Notes: generated from the letters alone by a model not told the origin. A stretch of 64,000 nt of DNA from CAWARU01 sp963784575 (GCA_963784575.1 CAWARU010000001.1:2046001-2110000); one strand, 5' to 3'. Shown: positions 33,256-43,845, counted from the stretch's first letter. Numbers and translations: made by a program.

Positions 33256-34227
33256 ATGTCCAGAACACTTCAATTGGCAGTTGTCATGGATCCCATCGAC
33301 AGCATCCATCCTAAAAAAGACACGACTTTGCGTTTGATGCTCGAGGCACAAAAGCGCGACTACACTATTTATTATATAGAATTGCAAGACCTATTCTTTA
33401 AAGGCGACACCAGTTTCGCTTTAAGTTATTCAATTCGGGTGTCGGATGATCCAAAACACTGGTGGGAATTAGGAAAACCTGTCCTGAAACCGCTTCATGA
33501 ATTTGACGCCATTCTGATGCGAAAAGATCCCCCTGTAGATATGGATTATATCTACAGTACTTATCTTCTAGAACATGCGGAGGCGAAAGGAGTGCTGGTC
33601 GTAAATCCGCCAGACGCACTCCGAGCCGCCAACGAAAAACTTTATGCCACTTGGTTTCCACAATGCATGCCGGAAACCTTGGTCACAGCAGACATGGCAT
33701 TAATCAAAGATTTTATTCTGCAGCATCAAACTGTAGTTCTAAAGCCCTTAAGTGGTATGGCAGGAAAAACGGTTTTCAAAGGTAGCGTCGGAGATATTAA
33801 TAATTCGGTCATCATCGAAACTTTAACAAACTATGGCAAGCAATATTGCATGGTGCAGCGCTACATTCCTGAAGTTGTCGATGGGGACAAGCGTATTTTT
33901 CTCATCGATGGCGAAGCAATTCCTTATGCATTAGCGCGTGTCCCCCAAAAAGGAGAATTACGCGGCAATCTTGCTGCAGGTGCGAAACCAGAAGGTCGAA
34001 GATTATCGGAACGAGAACAATGGATTTGTAATGAGATAGGTCCCGCACTCCGCGACAAAGGATTTTTATTTGTGGGCATTGATGTCATCGGGGATTATTT
34101 GACAGAAATCAACGTCACAAGCCCAACCTGTGTAAGAGAATTGGAAGCAGCATTTGATATTAATATTGCCGGACAAATTCTGGATTGTATCGAAAGGAAA
34201 ATAAAGGAAGAAAATGCTAAAAAATGA
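33256..34227 (+). CDS. gshB: Glutathione synthetase
   Basis: A 323-residue ATP-grasp enzyme that joins glycine to gamma-glutamylcysteine. The N-terminal VVMDPIDSIHPKKDTTL, VLKPLSGMAGKTVF and INVTSPTCVRELEA motifs are family-specific. It starts after GGGAG, 20 bases from the palindrome. ruvX overlaps its end by 14 bases, forming the conserved gshB-ruvX pair. Confidence 0.97.
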   Translation: MSRTLQLAVVMDPIDSIHPKKDTTLRLMLEAQKRDYTIYYIELQDLFFKGDTSFALSYSIRVSDDPKHWWELGKPVLKPLHEFDAILMRKDPPVDMDYIYSTYLLEHAEAKGVLVVNPPDALRAANEKLYATWFPQCMPETLVTADMALIKDFILQHQTVVLKPLSGMAGKTVFKGSVGDINNSVIIETLTNYGKQYCMVQRYIPEVVDGDKRIFLIDGEAIPYALARVPQKGELRGNLAAGAKPEGRRLSEREQWICNEIGPALRDKGFLFVGIDVIGDYLTEINVTSPTCVRELEAAFDINIAGQILDCIERKIKEENAKK

Positions 34228-34705
34228 CATGAAAACCGTGCTCGGTTTTGATTTTGGTATGAAGCATATTGGCGTTGCAATCGGTCAGATCATCACCCAT
34301 ACCGCAAAACCACTCACCAGCATAAAAGCACAAGATGGCGTACCCAACTGGGATGAAGTGCATAATTTGATTTTAGATTGGCGTCCAGATGCTCTGATCG
34401 TAGGAATACCCTTAAACATGGACGGCACCGAGCAGCCCATGACACATTGTGCACGCCGCTTTAAAGATCGCTTACAAGAAAAAACCAAGCTCAAGGTGTT
34501 TGAAGTGGATGAGCGACTATCAAGCTATGAAGCGATGGATCGTTTGCAAATACAAACTAAACATAGCGGCAAAGCCATTCATGAAAGAAGCCAACTTTCG
34601 CCGAAGAAAAGAAAACAAGTGATAGCAGATTTGAATGCAATGGCTGCAGCTGTTTTAGTAGAACAGTGGTTACAAGACCCTAGTAATTCTCCTGCTCATA
34701 AATAG
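34214..34705 (+). CDS. ruvX: RuvX/YqgF pre-16S rRNA nuclease
   Basis: A 163-residue RNase H-fold protein that trims the 5' end of 16S rRNA. LGFDFGMKHIGVAIG (catalytic Asp), LIVGIPLNMDGTEQPMT and DERLSSYEA are all present. AAGGAAG precedes ATG 34214; ATG 34229 just after the gshB stop is an alternative. Its last 26 bases overlap the end of the convergent mshQ-like gene. Confidence 0.96.
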   Translation: MLKNDMKTVLGFDFGMKHIGVAIGQIITHTAKPLTSIKAQDGVPNWDEVHNLILDWRPDALIVGIPLNMDGTEQPMTHCARRFKDRLQEKTKLKVFEVDERLSSYEAMDRLQIQTKHSGKAIHERSQLSPKKRKQVIADLNAMAAAVLVEQWLQDPSNSPAHK

Positions 34706-37700
34706 TCCTCGACGAAGTTCCCGGAGAGTATCCCCAAGTGATCTGAGCTGTCGGATTCGCATAAGCACCCGCTCCCCAATTACTTTGCAGCCAGGGAAGA
34801 TTGAGATGCGCTGAATCCAGCAATAACTGAAAATTAGTTTGTCCCGTCGCTTGCGGACTGGGTGCACCAAACACAACAACATTGGCCCCACTATGCAAAT
34901 TACCTGTCAATTGAATTGAAGCTGGCGTTAAAGGCTGCGGCGGATTGAAATTGCAAGGCGCAGTGTTATTAATGCAATAATTGGCAGGATTGTTCGCGAG
35001 TGGTGTGCAAGTACTGTCTGCTGGATTCACTGTATATCCCGAATTATGAGTAAAATATTGTACCTGGACTGGCATCAACGTAGTCGATCCCACGATGTTC
35101 GAAGCTGCCGTATTAAAGAGCACGAGTCTACCTTGCAAATATTGATTACTGTTACCGCCACCAGAGAAGGGTAAACCACTTCCCACATTTCCCGCACCAC
35201 CCCCTGAGGAGCAGGAATTCGACGCACCAGGTCCGCTCATAACGCAATTCGCTGGAATCCCACTCACAGGATTGGTAGAGTCTGCATCCTTCACAGCGAC
35301 ACTCATAGAAATATTGGGCACGAAAAATCCTGTATTTGCCGAGTTTCCTTGATAAATGGTCGTTGCCGAAGCAGGGTAGGGTAACATAAAAGTGGGTGTG
35401 GGTGTGGGGGTATTATTAAAATTCACCGCAAAAACACCATTACTACCAGAAACGCCAATGTTTGCTGTCGGCCAACTACCAGTAATGGATGGCGTCACAA
35501 GTGAGGTGGATTGCGTTGTTTGGTTAAATAAGGTGGCTTGTGCGGATTGACCGAATGTCGTATTGCTGTTCATGCTGGCTGGCGTGAGAGATGCCCATGC
35601 GCCAGTATAATTTAGAGTGGTTCCCCCTGAAAGGTTAGTCGCTGTGACAGTCAACGTAGGGGGTACCGAAAAAGTATTCGGCATTTGAAAATAATTAAAA
35701 CCATCTGTGCTGCAGGTTGGTGAAATAGAAGGTGAATTTGCGACAGTCACAAAATGATGCGGCTGGAAGCGTCCTACAATCAGTGTTTGTAGGGCAGAAG
35801 CAGGTAACGTAGTGCCCAAATATTGTCCAAGCGTTGGAGTTCCAATATTGGTGGTCATATTAATTGCGCCCACTTCATTAAAAACAACATTATTAAAATT
35901 AAACAAACCCGAACCTGAGCCCCCAAAAGTTGGAGTCCCTGCTGAAAAAACACCGGCAGGAAAGTTCCCCCCCGCAGGAGCGTTTAAAGTGGCAGTCAAG
36001 GTGGGCACTTGCTGTGGCGATTCATTACCAAAATTCGGTGCTATCCCTCCGCCGTTTATTCTCGCTGAAACTTGCGTGCCAAATGCAGTCCCTGCGCTTG
36101 TAAACACAGCACAGCCTGGTGTATTACAACCATTAACACCGCTTCCTATCTGCAATAATTGTGGCTGAAACACCACCGCTCCCGAACTGCAGAAAGTACC
36201 GCAATTGATACCGCCCGACCCCGTATCAATGACATTTAATGTGATCTGCCCAACATCATTGTAAGTTACGTTTGGTAAAGTACCGACCCCATTGGTAAAT
36301 TTCACATTGATTACCGCAGAAGAAGGAGCACCCGAAGTAGGAATGCTGACAGGATACGTAGGAAGGGGCGTACAAGAAGAATTCGGATCAGGCGTGGGTG
36401 CAGTCATCTGAACTGCCACAGTGCCTGTCGTCGGATTATTATAGGCCGAAGAAAATTTCAAAGCCTTACAACCCGTATAGGAAGTATCTGTTCCACCACC
36501 ACAACTTGCAGGCTTAATTGCAGTGAGGGTAATGTTTGACACGGTAACGCCGCCAACTTGTGGACTGCTGAATCCTCCCCAAGTGAAAGTATCACCCGTA
36601 CCACTGCCTGCGAAAGTAATAGTCGCCGGACGTGTATCAGCAACAAATTTATTGCATCGATTTAATTCATAGATTAGTATATTCGGTGTTCCTGCATTAG
36701 GATAAGTTAAGCTGAAAGTTGGCGGGGTAGTATCACTTGGAGAAAAAAGATAGGTTGCATAACCGCTATTGGCGGCACCTGCTGTAAAAGTTCCACTCCC
36801 ACTTACTAAAGCCCAATTCCCCACACAGCCTGATACACCACCCGCTGCAGTACATGTACGTGGGCAAACGCTACTAGAGCAAGTACTAGGAGCTGTAGCA
36901 CAAGTAGCACTTTCATTAGTACTTAATACTATCATTTTTTGATAACCAACATTTTGTGTGGCATCAAGATTCACTGGCTTAACTTGCATTGTAACTGGAC
37001 CACAGCAATTGCTTGTACAAGAAGGAGCGGAAATGTTAAAGCCGGTTGTGCTTAGAAGTGTACAAGTGATTGGACCAAAGGGAAAGCCGACTACTCCCCC
37101 AGCCGGGTAGGTAATTGAAAACTTGGGATTACTGCCATTGACATCGATGCTTCTTGTCAACATCGCACCTGAACTAATAGTCACCTTAGAACCATTAGCA
37201 GCAACCGGTATTTCACTCATTATTAAACCATTCATATTAAAGGTGCCACCGAATCCAAGTACATTTCCTCCACAAGCTTGTGATTGATAATATATAAGCT
37301 GACTAGCAGTTCCAGCAGTATTCCAATTTACTGTTTGACCTGAAGTGCCTAAAGAGGTATTACTGTTTGCAACAATAAAACGGAGGCTACTATTAGCATT
37401 TCCCATTACCAAAGTGGTTGTAGTAAACGGAGGATTGGGTGGTGAAGGATTATTAATAATTAAAGATCGTACCCATAAGTTGTAAGAACAATTATTTTGA
37501 ACTTTAATTTGAGAACCTTGTGCTAAAGTTAATGTTCCAATAACAACATCACCACTACAACTCGCACCAGTACCAATCTGCATAGTTCCATTAAGTACAG
37601 TAACGGAAGTATATACCTGACCACTTGTGACAGTAGGATTGGTAGGATTGCAGTTTCCAACATTACAAATACAAGGACCAGCACAAGAATTAGCGAGACA

Positions 37701-38105
37701 ACTGACAAATGCAGGAAGTATTGTAAGGCTAGAGGTTCCAGCGAATTCCCCACTTGCAACACAGGTTGCACCATTACAGGTGGCAAATGGTGAAAAATTT
37801 TGAAAATGCTGATTGCTACCCTCTGTTCCCTCAGTCATTAATAATGCCCCACCCAGTGTCCCTCCCGAAAAAGTTGTTACAGCACCGGCGCCTCCGCTAA
37901 AGATAAGAAAATTATAGGGAGCTCCAAGTGTACTCGGCCCTTCAGAGGCATTCATAGGACTCGGAAAAAGCGCATTACAGGCATTCGCTGCAATTGCCAA
38001 ATTTGGCAAACTGCAGCAGAGAACGAGTACGCAGTACAACAATATTTGCTCAAAAATGTTGCTATTTATTTTTGTGGAACAATTAAAATTTTGAAAATCA
38101 CTCAT
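34680..38105 (-). CDS. mshQ: MshQ-like pilus-associated protein, copy 1
   Basis: A 1141-residue exported protein with an N-terminal signal (ILLYCVLVLCCSLPNLAIA). Residues 45-340 resemble a beta-rich adhesin-type domain, 345-490 a Cys-rich domain (CCG, CATAPSTC, CPRTC), and the last 650 residues the MshQ/DUF6701 domain. It ends in the conserved NLPWLQSNWG... and RTIYEQENY. It is the last of three tandem homologues in the msh locus. MshQ is thought to sit at the pilus tip or to bind ligands. Its 3' end overlaps ruvX by 26 bases. It has many cysteines and Thr/Ser/Asn/Gly-rich stretches. Confidence 0.85.
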   Translation of the reverse strand: MSDFQNFNCSTKINSNIFEQILLYCVLVLCCSLPNLAIAANACNALFPSPMNASEGPSTLGAPYNFLIFSGGAGAVTTFSGGTLGGALLMTEGTEGSNQHFQNFSPFATCNGATCVASGEFAGTSSLTILPAFVSCLANSCAGPCICNVGNCNPTNPTVTSGQVYTSVTVLNGTMQIGTGASCSGDVVIGTLTLAQGSQIKVQNNCSYNLWVRSLIINNPSPPNPPFTTTTLVMGNANSSLRFIVANSNTSLGTSGQTVNWNTAGTASQLIYYQSQACGGNVLGFGGTFNMNGLIMSEIPVAANGSKVTISSGAMLTRSIDVNGSNPKFSITYPAGGVVGFPFGPITCTLLSTTGFNISAPSCTSNCCGPVTMQVKPVNLDATQNVGYQKMIVLSTNESATCATAPSTCSSSVCPRTCTAAGGVSGCVGNWALVSGSGTFTAGAANSGYATYLFSPSDTTPPTFSLTYPNAGTPNILIYELNRCNKFVADTRPATITFAGSGTGDTFTWGGFSSPQVGGVTVSNITLTAIKPASCGGGTDTSYTGCKALKFSSAYNNPTTGTVAVQMTAPTPDPNSSCTPLPTYPVSIPTSGAPSSAVINVKFTNGVGTLPNVTYNDVGQITLNVIDTGSGGINCGTFCSSGAVVFQPQLLQIGSGVNGCNTPGCAVFTSAGTAFGTQVSARINGGGIAPNFGNESPQQVPTLTATLNAPAGGNFPAGVFSAGTPTFGGSGSGLFNFNNVVFNEVGAINMTTNIGTPTLGQYLGTTLPASALQTLIVGRFQPHHFVTVANSPSISPTCSTDGFNYFQMPNTFSVPPTLTVTATNLSGGTTLNYTGAWASLTPASMNSNTTFGQSAQATLFNQTTQSTSLVTPSITGSWPTANIGVSGSNGVFAVNFNNTPTPTPTFMLPYPASATTIYQGNSANTGFFVPNISMSVAVKDADSTNPVSGIPANCVMSGPGASNSCSSGGGAGNVGSGLPFSGGGNSNQYLQGRLVLFNTAASNIVGSTTLMPVQVQYFTHNSGYTVNPADSTCTPLANNPANYCINNTAPCNFNPPQPLTPASIQLTGNLHSGANVVVFGAPSPQATGQTNFQLLLDSAHLNLPWLQSNWGAGAYANPTAQITWGYSPGTSSRTIYEQENY

Positions 38106-38154
38106 CCTAAAATCCTTTTACTCTTTTAAGTTTGCTGATTGATCTTAACAAACC

Positions 38155-41100
38155 TCAGTAATTCTCCTGCTGATAAATAGTCCTCATAGTACTCCCCGGC
38201 GAATATCCCCAGGTGATCTGCGCATGTGGATCTGTATAAGCTGGGGTCGATCCCCAATAACCTTGTAACCAGGGAAGATTTTGATTCGCGGCTTCGAGCA
38301 GTAATTGGAAATTGGTTTGCCCAGTTGGGGTTCCAGCAGGTGCTGCGAATTTAATGTAACCTGCACCTGATGTCAAATTGCCTGACATAGTGATATTACC
38401 TCCAGGAACAGTCACAGGTTGTGGCGGATTACCGACGATGCAAGGCGCTGTTGCGCTATTCATGCAGTAGTTAGTCCCTGTGAGTGGGGTGCAGTGGCTA
38501 TCATGGGTATTTGGTGTCCAACCACTACCATTGAAATACTGTACCTGGACTGGCATGCTGGTTGTTGAACCCGTAATATTAGAAGCGGCAATATTAAAGA
38601 GAGCAAGCCTGCCTTGATAAAATTGATTAGTCGTGCAGGGTGTTGTGGTGCTGCAAAACACTATTCCACTGCCGCCCGAAGCACAGGAATTTGCGGCGCC
38701 AGGACCACTCAAAATACAGCTTGTTGGAGATCCCTGTACAATTGGATTATCACCATCTTGCACTGCGATACTCATGGAAATATTTGGAGTAAAGGGACCG
38801 GGATAGGGGGCTGCTGATGCTGTCACGGGCACAGGCAAACTAATGGTGCCACCATAAGTAAAGGAATAAACCCCATTGCTGATACTAGCTTGTGTTGGAT
38901 TTGGTACCGTACCAAATGAAATAGTTGGAGTTTGTGCCGGCGCACTCGTTTGTGCTGTTTGACTATAAGTACTATTGGTATTCATGCTTGTCGGAGTTAT
39001 GAACGACCAGGCACCCGTATAGTTCACTGTTGTTGCATTTGAAGCATTTTGAGCTGTAACAGTCAACACCGGTGCAGATCCTGCCACATAAGAATTTGAC
39101 ATGCCAAAATAAGTAAATAGATCTGTACTACATCCTGGCGCAAAAACGGGGGCATTGGCAGTCGTTGCAAAATGATGCGGCTGGAAGCGTCCTACAATTA
39201 CGGCTGGTCCGTTAGAAAGCGCATAAGTTAAATATTTTCCGGCCGTCGGACTTCCTATATTGGAAGAAAGATTGATTGCACCAACATCCCCATAAGTAAC
39301 ATTGGAAAAAGTAAATGCACCTGTTCCTGAACCATTAAACGTAGGAGTGCCTGCAGAAAAAGCGCCGAGAGTTCCTCCTGAAGGTGCATTCAAAGTAGCT
39401 AGTAATGTAGGCACTTGCTGTGTTGTTTCATTACCAAAATTCAGCGCTGTCCCTCCACCAGTGATCTTTGCCGTAACCGTAGCTGTAAACGGAGATCCCG
39501 CTTTAGCAAAAACAGTACATCCCGTTGGAGTATTACATCCCGGTATTCCAGTTCCGGACACTACCAAGGATGCTGGCTCAAACACAATTTGTGGAGAACT
39601 GCAAAAACTTCCGCAAGTGATGTTAGGAATTGTGCCACCCGTCGTGACATCAAGAACATTCAAGGTAATAGCCCCAACATCTGCATAAATAACTGCTGGA
39701 AGTGCGGCACTCACACCATTTGTGAAAACAACACTAAATGTTGGCGTAGTGGGTGCACCGGAATTCGGAATTTTCGTGCCACCGATGGTGACTTGTATTG
39801 GGCCACCATGTGAAGCGGGTGCGCCAGTCGTCGGATTATTGTATGTCGAAGAAAATTCTAAAGTCCTGGTTCCAGTATACGAGGTATCTGTTCCACCACC
39901 ACATGCTGCAGGTTTCGTTGCTGTCAGTGTTATGCCAGTTGCACCGTTCACAGCGCTTCCTCCAATCTGTGGATTTGTGATTCCTCCCCAGGTAAAACTA
40001 TCACCACCTGTGGCGCCCCCTGTAAAAGTTATCTGTGAGGGAGCAGCATCTGGAACAAATACTGGGCATCGATTTTGTTCATACACTAAAATACTAGGCG
40101 AACCAGCAGTTGGATAACTTAAACTGAATACAGGAGGGGTAGTATCATTGGGAGAAAAAAGATAGGTAGCATAACCACTATTTGTAGCGCCCGCAGTGAA
40201 GGTGCCTTGTCCACTCACCAAGGTCCAATTTCCAACACAACCTGTTACACCTCCTGCTGCAGTACAAGTACGCGTACAAGCAGGACTGCCGCAAGCGGTA
40301 GTTGTAGTATTACAACATGCTGTGGTTGTTGAGGCACAAGCAGTATCATGTGTACTCAACACGATCATTTTTTGATATCCCACATCTTGATTCCCTGCAG
40401 CTTTTGTAGGAGTAACAGTCAAATTAACGGTATTTCCGCAACAAGTGCAAGAGGGGGTAGCAACAAGCTGAGTTGCAGGTCCTAAACAAGAAATAAAAGA
40501 TCCAAAATTTGTACTATTTATGGTTGTTGCACCAGGAAAGGTCATATTAAAAGTAAGTCCAGAATTTATGAGAATACTAGGTGCTAATATAGCGCCTGTC
40601 ATGGTCACATTAGGATTAGAACCACTTCCTATGGGTGTTTCGCTTAGTATTATGCCTTTGAAGTTGATTATAGGGGCGCCACCGGTAAAACCCAGAACAC
40701 TGCCTCCATAACTACCTACTGTGGCATGACAACCAGAACTTACTGGTTGAATAAATGGATTGGCCATATAAAATATTAATTGATTTGCTGTGCCACCCGT
40801 ATTCCAATTCATAGGAAATCTAAAAGTAACGCCACCAAATGTATTATCACATACATAAATTCGACCAGTCCCATTAGCTCCAACAGTCAAGGTATTAGCT
40901 CCTGCCATTTGTAAACTATGTAAAAAGAGATCGTATTGATTGGTTGCGCTGAAAGCTATGGCTGCGCCTGCGTTTAAGGTAAGAGTTCCTATATATATAC
41001 TTCCGCTGGCGCCAGAGATAGTCATCGTATTATTGAGCGTAATGCTGGTATAGGAACTGCCAGCAGTTACTGTTATATTTCCACTGGTTGTGAGATTGCA

Positions 41101-41532
41101 ATTAGCGCCTTGATTGCAGGCAGGAAAAGCAGGCATTGATATTGTGGGTACGCCTGCAAATTCTCCACTTGCAATGCAAGATTGAGTAGCCTTGTTACAG
41201 GTGGCTCCCGCATTTTGAAATCCAAAATGGGTGCCCTCTGTACCTTGTGTCATCAAGTAAGCAGTATTATTCGTTAAATAACCATTATAAGTTTGGACAG
41301 GACTACCTCCAATATTTAAGAAATTAGAGCCGACAGCGGTGTTCGGCCCCTCAGAAATATTGAGTGGAGTTAATAAAGCATTCGCACAAGTAAAAGATGC
41401 ACTGTACGCTGCTAATGGCAACAAACATAAAAACATACCATAGATTAGTGCTGTTTTTTTATTTATTTTTCGATTTTTTAAACAAAAATGAAAGTAATCA
41501 CAAAGCTTCATAGTCAACATTTTTTTCACCAT
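38155..41532 (-). CDS. mshQ: MshQ-like pilus-associated protein, copy 2
   Basis: A 1125-residue homologue of copy 1 with the same three-part layout: signal (LCLLPLAAYSASF), beta-rich N-terminal domain, Cys-rich domain (CTCCG, CSTTTPC) and MshQ/DUF6701 domain ending NLPWLQGYWG... RTIYQQENY. ATG 41532 is preferred to an in-frame TTG at 41541. Copies 1 and 2 share blocks of DNA, including 31 identical bases at 35753 and 39172, and nearly identical 3' ends (34680-34710 and 38155-38186), so gene conversion between them is likely. The function is inferred from the locus. Confidence 0.85.
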   Translation of the reverse strand: MVKKMLTMKLCDYFHFCLKNRKINKKTALIYGMFLCLLPLAAYSASFTCANALLTPLNISEGPNTAVGSNFLNIGGSPVQTYNGYLTNNTAYLMTQGTEGTHFGFQNAGATCNKATQSCIASGEFAGVPTISMPAFPACNQGANCNLTTSGNITVTAGSSYTSITLNNTMTISGASGSIYIGTLTLNAGAAIAFSATNQYDLFLHSLQMAGANTLTVGANGTGRIYVCDNTFGGVTFRFPMNWNTGGTANQLIFYMANPFIQPVSSGCHATVGSYGGSVLGFTGGAPIINFKGIILSETPIGSGSNPNVTMTGAILAPSILINSGLTFNMTFPGATTINSTNFGSFISCLGPATQLVATPSCTCCGNTVNLTVTPTKAAGNQDVGYQKMIVLSTHDTACASTTTACCNTTTTACGSPACTRTCTAAGGVTGCVGNWTLVSGQGTFTAGATNSGYATYLFSPNDTTPPVFSLSYPTAGSPSILVYEQNRCPVFVPDAAPSQITFTGGATGGDSFTWGGITNPQIGGSAVNGATGITLTATKPAACGGGTDTSYTGTRTLEFSSTYNNPTTGAPASHGGPIQVTIGGTKIPNSGAPTTPTFSVVFTNGVSAALPAVIYADVGAITLNVLDVTTGGTIPNITCGSFCSSPQIVFEPASLVVSGTGIPGCNTPTGCTVFAKAGSPFTATVTAKITGGGTALNFGNETTQQVPTLLATLNAPSGGTLGAFSAGTPTFNGSGTGAFTFSNVTYGDVGAINLSSNIGSPTAGKYLTYALSNGPAVIVGRFQPHHFATTANAPVFAPGCSTDLFTYFGMSNSYVAGSAPVLTVTAQNASNATTVNYTGAWSFITPTSMNTNSTYSQTAQTSAPAQTPTISFGTVPNPTQASISNGVYSFTYGGTISLPVPVTASAAPYPGPFTPNISMSIAVQDGDNPIVQGSPTSCILSGPGAANSCASGGSGIVFCSTTTPCTTNQFYQGRLALFNIAASNITGSTTSMPVQVQYFNGSGWTPNTHDSHCTPLTGTNYCMNSATAPCIVGNPPQPVTVPGGNITMSGNLTSGAGYIKFAAPAGTPTGQTNFQLLLEAANQNLPWLQGYWGSTPAYTDPHAQITWGYSPGSTMRTIYQQENY

Positions 41533-41548
41533 CTTAAACAAGTTGCCT

Positions 41549-43387
41549 TCAATAATTTTCCCGAATATGAATCACTCTGTTATTACCTGCGCTCTGCCCC
41601 CAATTCACCATCGCGAGTGGATTCGAATATCCGGCAGTGCCTGGCCAATTTCCTTGCAACCATGGCAAATTTTGGTGAGATACATCGAGCAATAATGAGA
41701 AAATTGTCTGTCCGCTGGTAGGTGCTGTGCTTGGCGCACCCAGCGTTATTGTGCCTTGACCATTTGTTAAATTGCCGGGTAAGCTAACAGAAGAAGGAGT
41801 CACTGCATTTGCTGGTGCTGGGGTATTGATGACATAATTCGAACCAGACAAAATAGTGCAGGTATTGTCCATATTATTGACAGTAAAACCATTATTTGCA
41901 GTGTAATATTGGACTTGCACAGGCAAATTCATATGCATTTGATTCGGTCCACAGCACTCGAATACTGCCAATCTGCCATGCAAGAAACTTGCGCCATTGT
42001 TAAAAGCAATACCCGCACCTCCCGCTGAACAAGTACTCGCTGCACCAGCGCCGCTCAATATACAACTGGAAGGCTGTCCCATAACAGCTGGCGTATCGGA
42101 ATCTTGCACCGCAATGCTTAATACAATATTGGGAATAAAGCTTGGGTAAGGCGTATTTCCCGGATTTGGCGCTGAGATACTAAAAGATCCTGCGGAAAAA
42201 GTATAACTTTGCTTACCGGGACTGATGAGAGTTTCCGAAGGCTGCGTCAATGAATTTGCACTCACACTCGGTGTGCCAGAACTTGTCGTTGTCGCTTGAC
42301 TATAGAGCTGTGTTGAAAAAGGAAAATTGGTATTGCTGATTTTTTTCCAAGCGCCAGTATAATTTTGGGTGATCTGATTGCTGGCATTTTCTGCCGTAAT
42401 GGTCAGCACCGGTGCCGTGATCCAAGCAAAAGGCTGGCCTACATAACTAAAGCCGTCCTTCTTGCAAGCGGTTGCAAAAACGGGGATGTTTGCAGCGACA
42501 ATCAAATGATCTGGCTGAAATCGCCCTAAAATGACTGGATTTTGCACCGATGCTGGCAGCAGGGTACCGAGATATTTTCCTAAATTTGCGCCTGTTGTGT
42601 CGATCGCATTTGCCGAAACATTAATTGCGCCAACTTCTCCGTAACTGATCCCCGAAACCGCAAAGATCCCATTGCCAGATTTTGCGACGGTCCCTGGTGC
42701 AAAAATGCCAAAATTTCCACCCGCGGGTGCGTTTAAACTTGCTGATAACACTACAATTTCTGAAGGTGATTTTTCATTGCCATAATTATTGGCAACAAGA
42801 CCTCCGCTTACCACTGCAGTCACGGTGGCAGCAAATGGTTGTCCAGCTTTCGCAAAAGCGGTTGTAGAATTGGGATCATTAGAACCTGGTATGCCTGTAC
42901 CACTCACGATAAAACCGGCGGGTTGCACCACAATCGCAGGAGAACTGCAGCTGCCACCGCAATTTGGTCCGTCTTTCGCGGTATCGATGACATTCAAGGT
43001 GATTTGTCCCACATCTGCATAATTAATTGCAGGAAGTGTTGCGACGCCATTATCAAACTCGATGTTGAAGTTTGTGCCTGATGAGTTGGTCGCTATAGGG
43101 GTACCGCCTATAGTGACTTGAGTAGTCCCAGTGCTTGGATTATTGTAGCTTGACCAAAATTTCAGTGTTTTTGTTTTATGATAGGAATTATCTGTCTTGC
43201 CCTTGGCGTCCACAGCTGTCAACTGAACCACTGGACTAAAAGCTATATTGCCGACTTGCGGACTGCTGACAGTAAAAACCAAGTTCGTTGCAGAATCAGC
43301 AACAACCAGTGCTGGCACAAAAAACAATAAAAACAAAACACAATGATAACGACAATAACGACGAAAACATTGATGGTTAAAACGCAT
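41549..43387 (-). CDS. mshQ: Short MshQ-like protein (DUF6701 domain only)
   Basis: A 612-residue exported protein consisting of a signal peptide (FLLFFVPALVVA) followed directly by the MshQ/DUF6701 part of the two longer copies; the adhesin-like and Cys-rich N-terminal domains are absent. It ends in NLPWLQGNWPG... RVIHIRENY. It is the most upstream mshQ gene and follows mshP, so it may be the ancestral MshQ. ATG 43387 is preferred; an in-frame GTG lies at 43396. It overlaps the end of mshP by 11 bases. Confidence 0.83.
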   Translation of the reverse strand: MRFNHQCFRRYCRYHCVLFLLFFVPALVVADSATNLVFTVSSPQVGNIAFSPVVQLTAVDAKGKTDNSYHKTKTLKFWSSYNNPSTGTTQVTIGGTPIATNSSGTNFNIEFDNGVATLPAINYADVGQITLNVIDTAKDGPNCGGSCSSPAIVVQPAGFIVSGTGIPGSNDPNSTTAFAKAGQPFAATVTAVVSGGLVANNYGNEKSPSEIVVLSASLNAPAGGNFGIFAPGTVAKSGNGIFAVSGISYGEVGAINVSANAIDTTGANLGKYLGTLLPASVQNPVILGRFQPDHLIVAANIPVFATACKKDGFSYVGQPFAWITAPVLTITAENASNQITQNYTGAWKKISNTNFPFSTQLYSQATTTSSGTPSVSANSLTQPSETLISPGKQSYTFSAGSFSISAPNPGNTPYPSFIPNIVLSIAVQDSDTPAVMGQPSSCILSGAGAASTCSAGGAGIAFNNGASFLHGRLAVFECCGPNQMHMNLPVQVQYYTANNGFTVNNMDNTCTILSGSNYVINTPAPANAVTPSSVSLPGNLTNGQGTITLGAPSTAPTSGQTIFSLLLDVSHQNLPWLQGNWPGTAGYSNPLAMVNWGQSAGNNRVIHIRENY

Positions 43388-43817
43388 TAGTAACACTCGC
43401 TGTTAATGTGCGAATAGTAAACCCTGGATTATTGATGGTCCCTATAACACCTTGCGAAGAAAAATTAAAAACTGTATAGCCAATCGCTTCCGTAGCAGTA
43501 AATGAAGAGCAGGTTACATTAGAGGAATAAAGTGTTGAAGTAAATGAGCCCTGAGTTAACTTAAAGCATGCTGTATTAGCAGCACAAGAGCCTCCTGTCG
43601 CTGTAGGACAAGCGCTATTATTCAATGAAACTGCAGATGCCCATTCTAGGCCGCTTCTCGCTGCATAATAAGTACGCACTCCTTGCATCGTCAAACCCGT
43701 TTCAGAAAATGTTTCGGTTGTGAATCTCGTCATGTAAGTCACAAGCAAAGCAAGAACCACAATGAGAAATATCGCAGATATCATCGCAAATCCAGCGATT
43801 GGTTTTTTTAATTGCAT
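43377..43817 (-). CDS. mshP: MshP, MSHA biogenesis protein
   Basis: A pilin-like accessory protein of 146 residues starting MQLKKPIAGFAMISAIFLIVVLALLVTYM, with a single N-terminal membrane helix and later YYAARSGLEWA, as in MshP/PilX. The reading frame can also start at 43856, giving an N-terminus rich in Arg-Glu repeats from a tandem GAAGG-type sequence; the shorter start is preferred. Five cysteines suggest disulphides in the periplasmic part. It lies between mshO and the mshQ genes in the pilus operon and probably forms part of the minor-pilin tip complex. Confidence 0.85.
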   Translation of the reverse strand: MQLKKPIAGFAMISAIFLIVVLALLVTYMTRFTTETFSETGLTMQGVRTYYAARSGLEWASAVSLNNSACPTATGGSCAANTACFKLTQGSFTSTLYSSNVTCSSFTATEAIGYTVFNFSSQGVIGTINNPGFTIRTLTASVTNAF

Positions 43818-43845
43818 AAATCTTTCTCTTCTTTCCCTTCTTTCT

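Noticed and set aside
36000..43100. Open frames of 60-130 codons on the plus strand within the mshQ genes, for example at 39302-39688, 39415-39813 and 39722-40117.
   Set aside because: They are antisense to long genes with recognised domains, have no ribosome binding sites, and read as Pro/Thr-rich mirror sequences of Gly/Thr-rich repeats.
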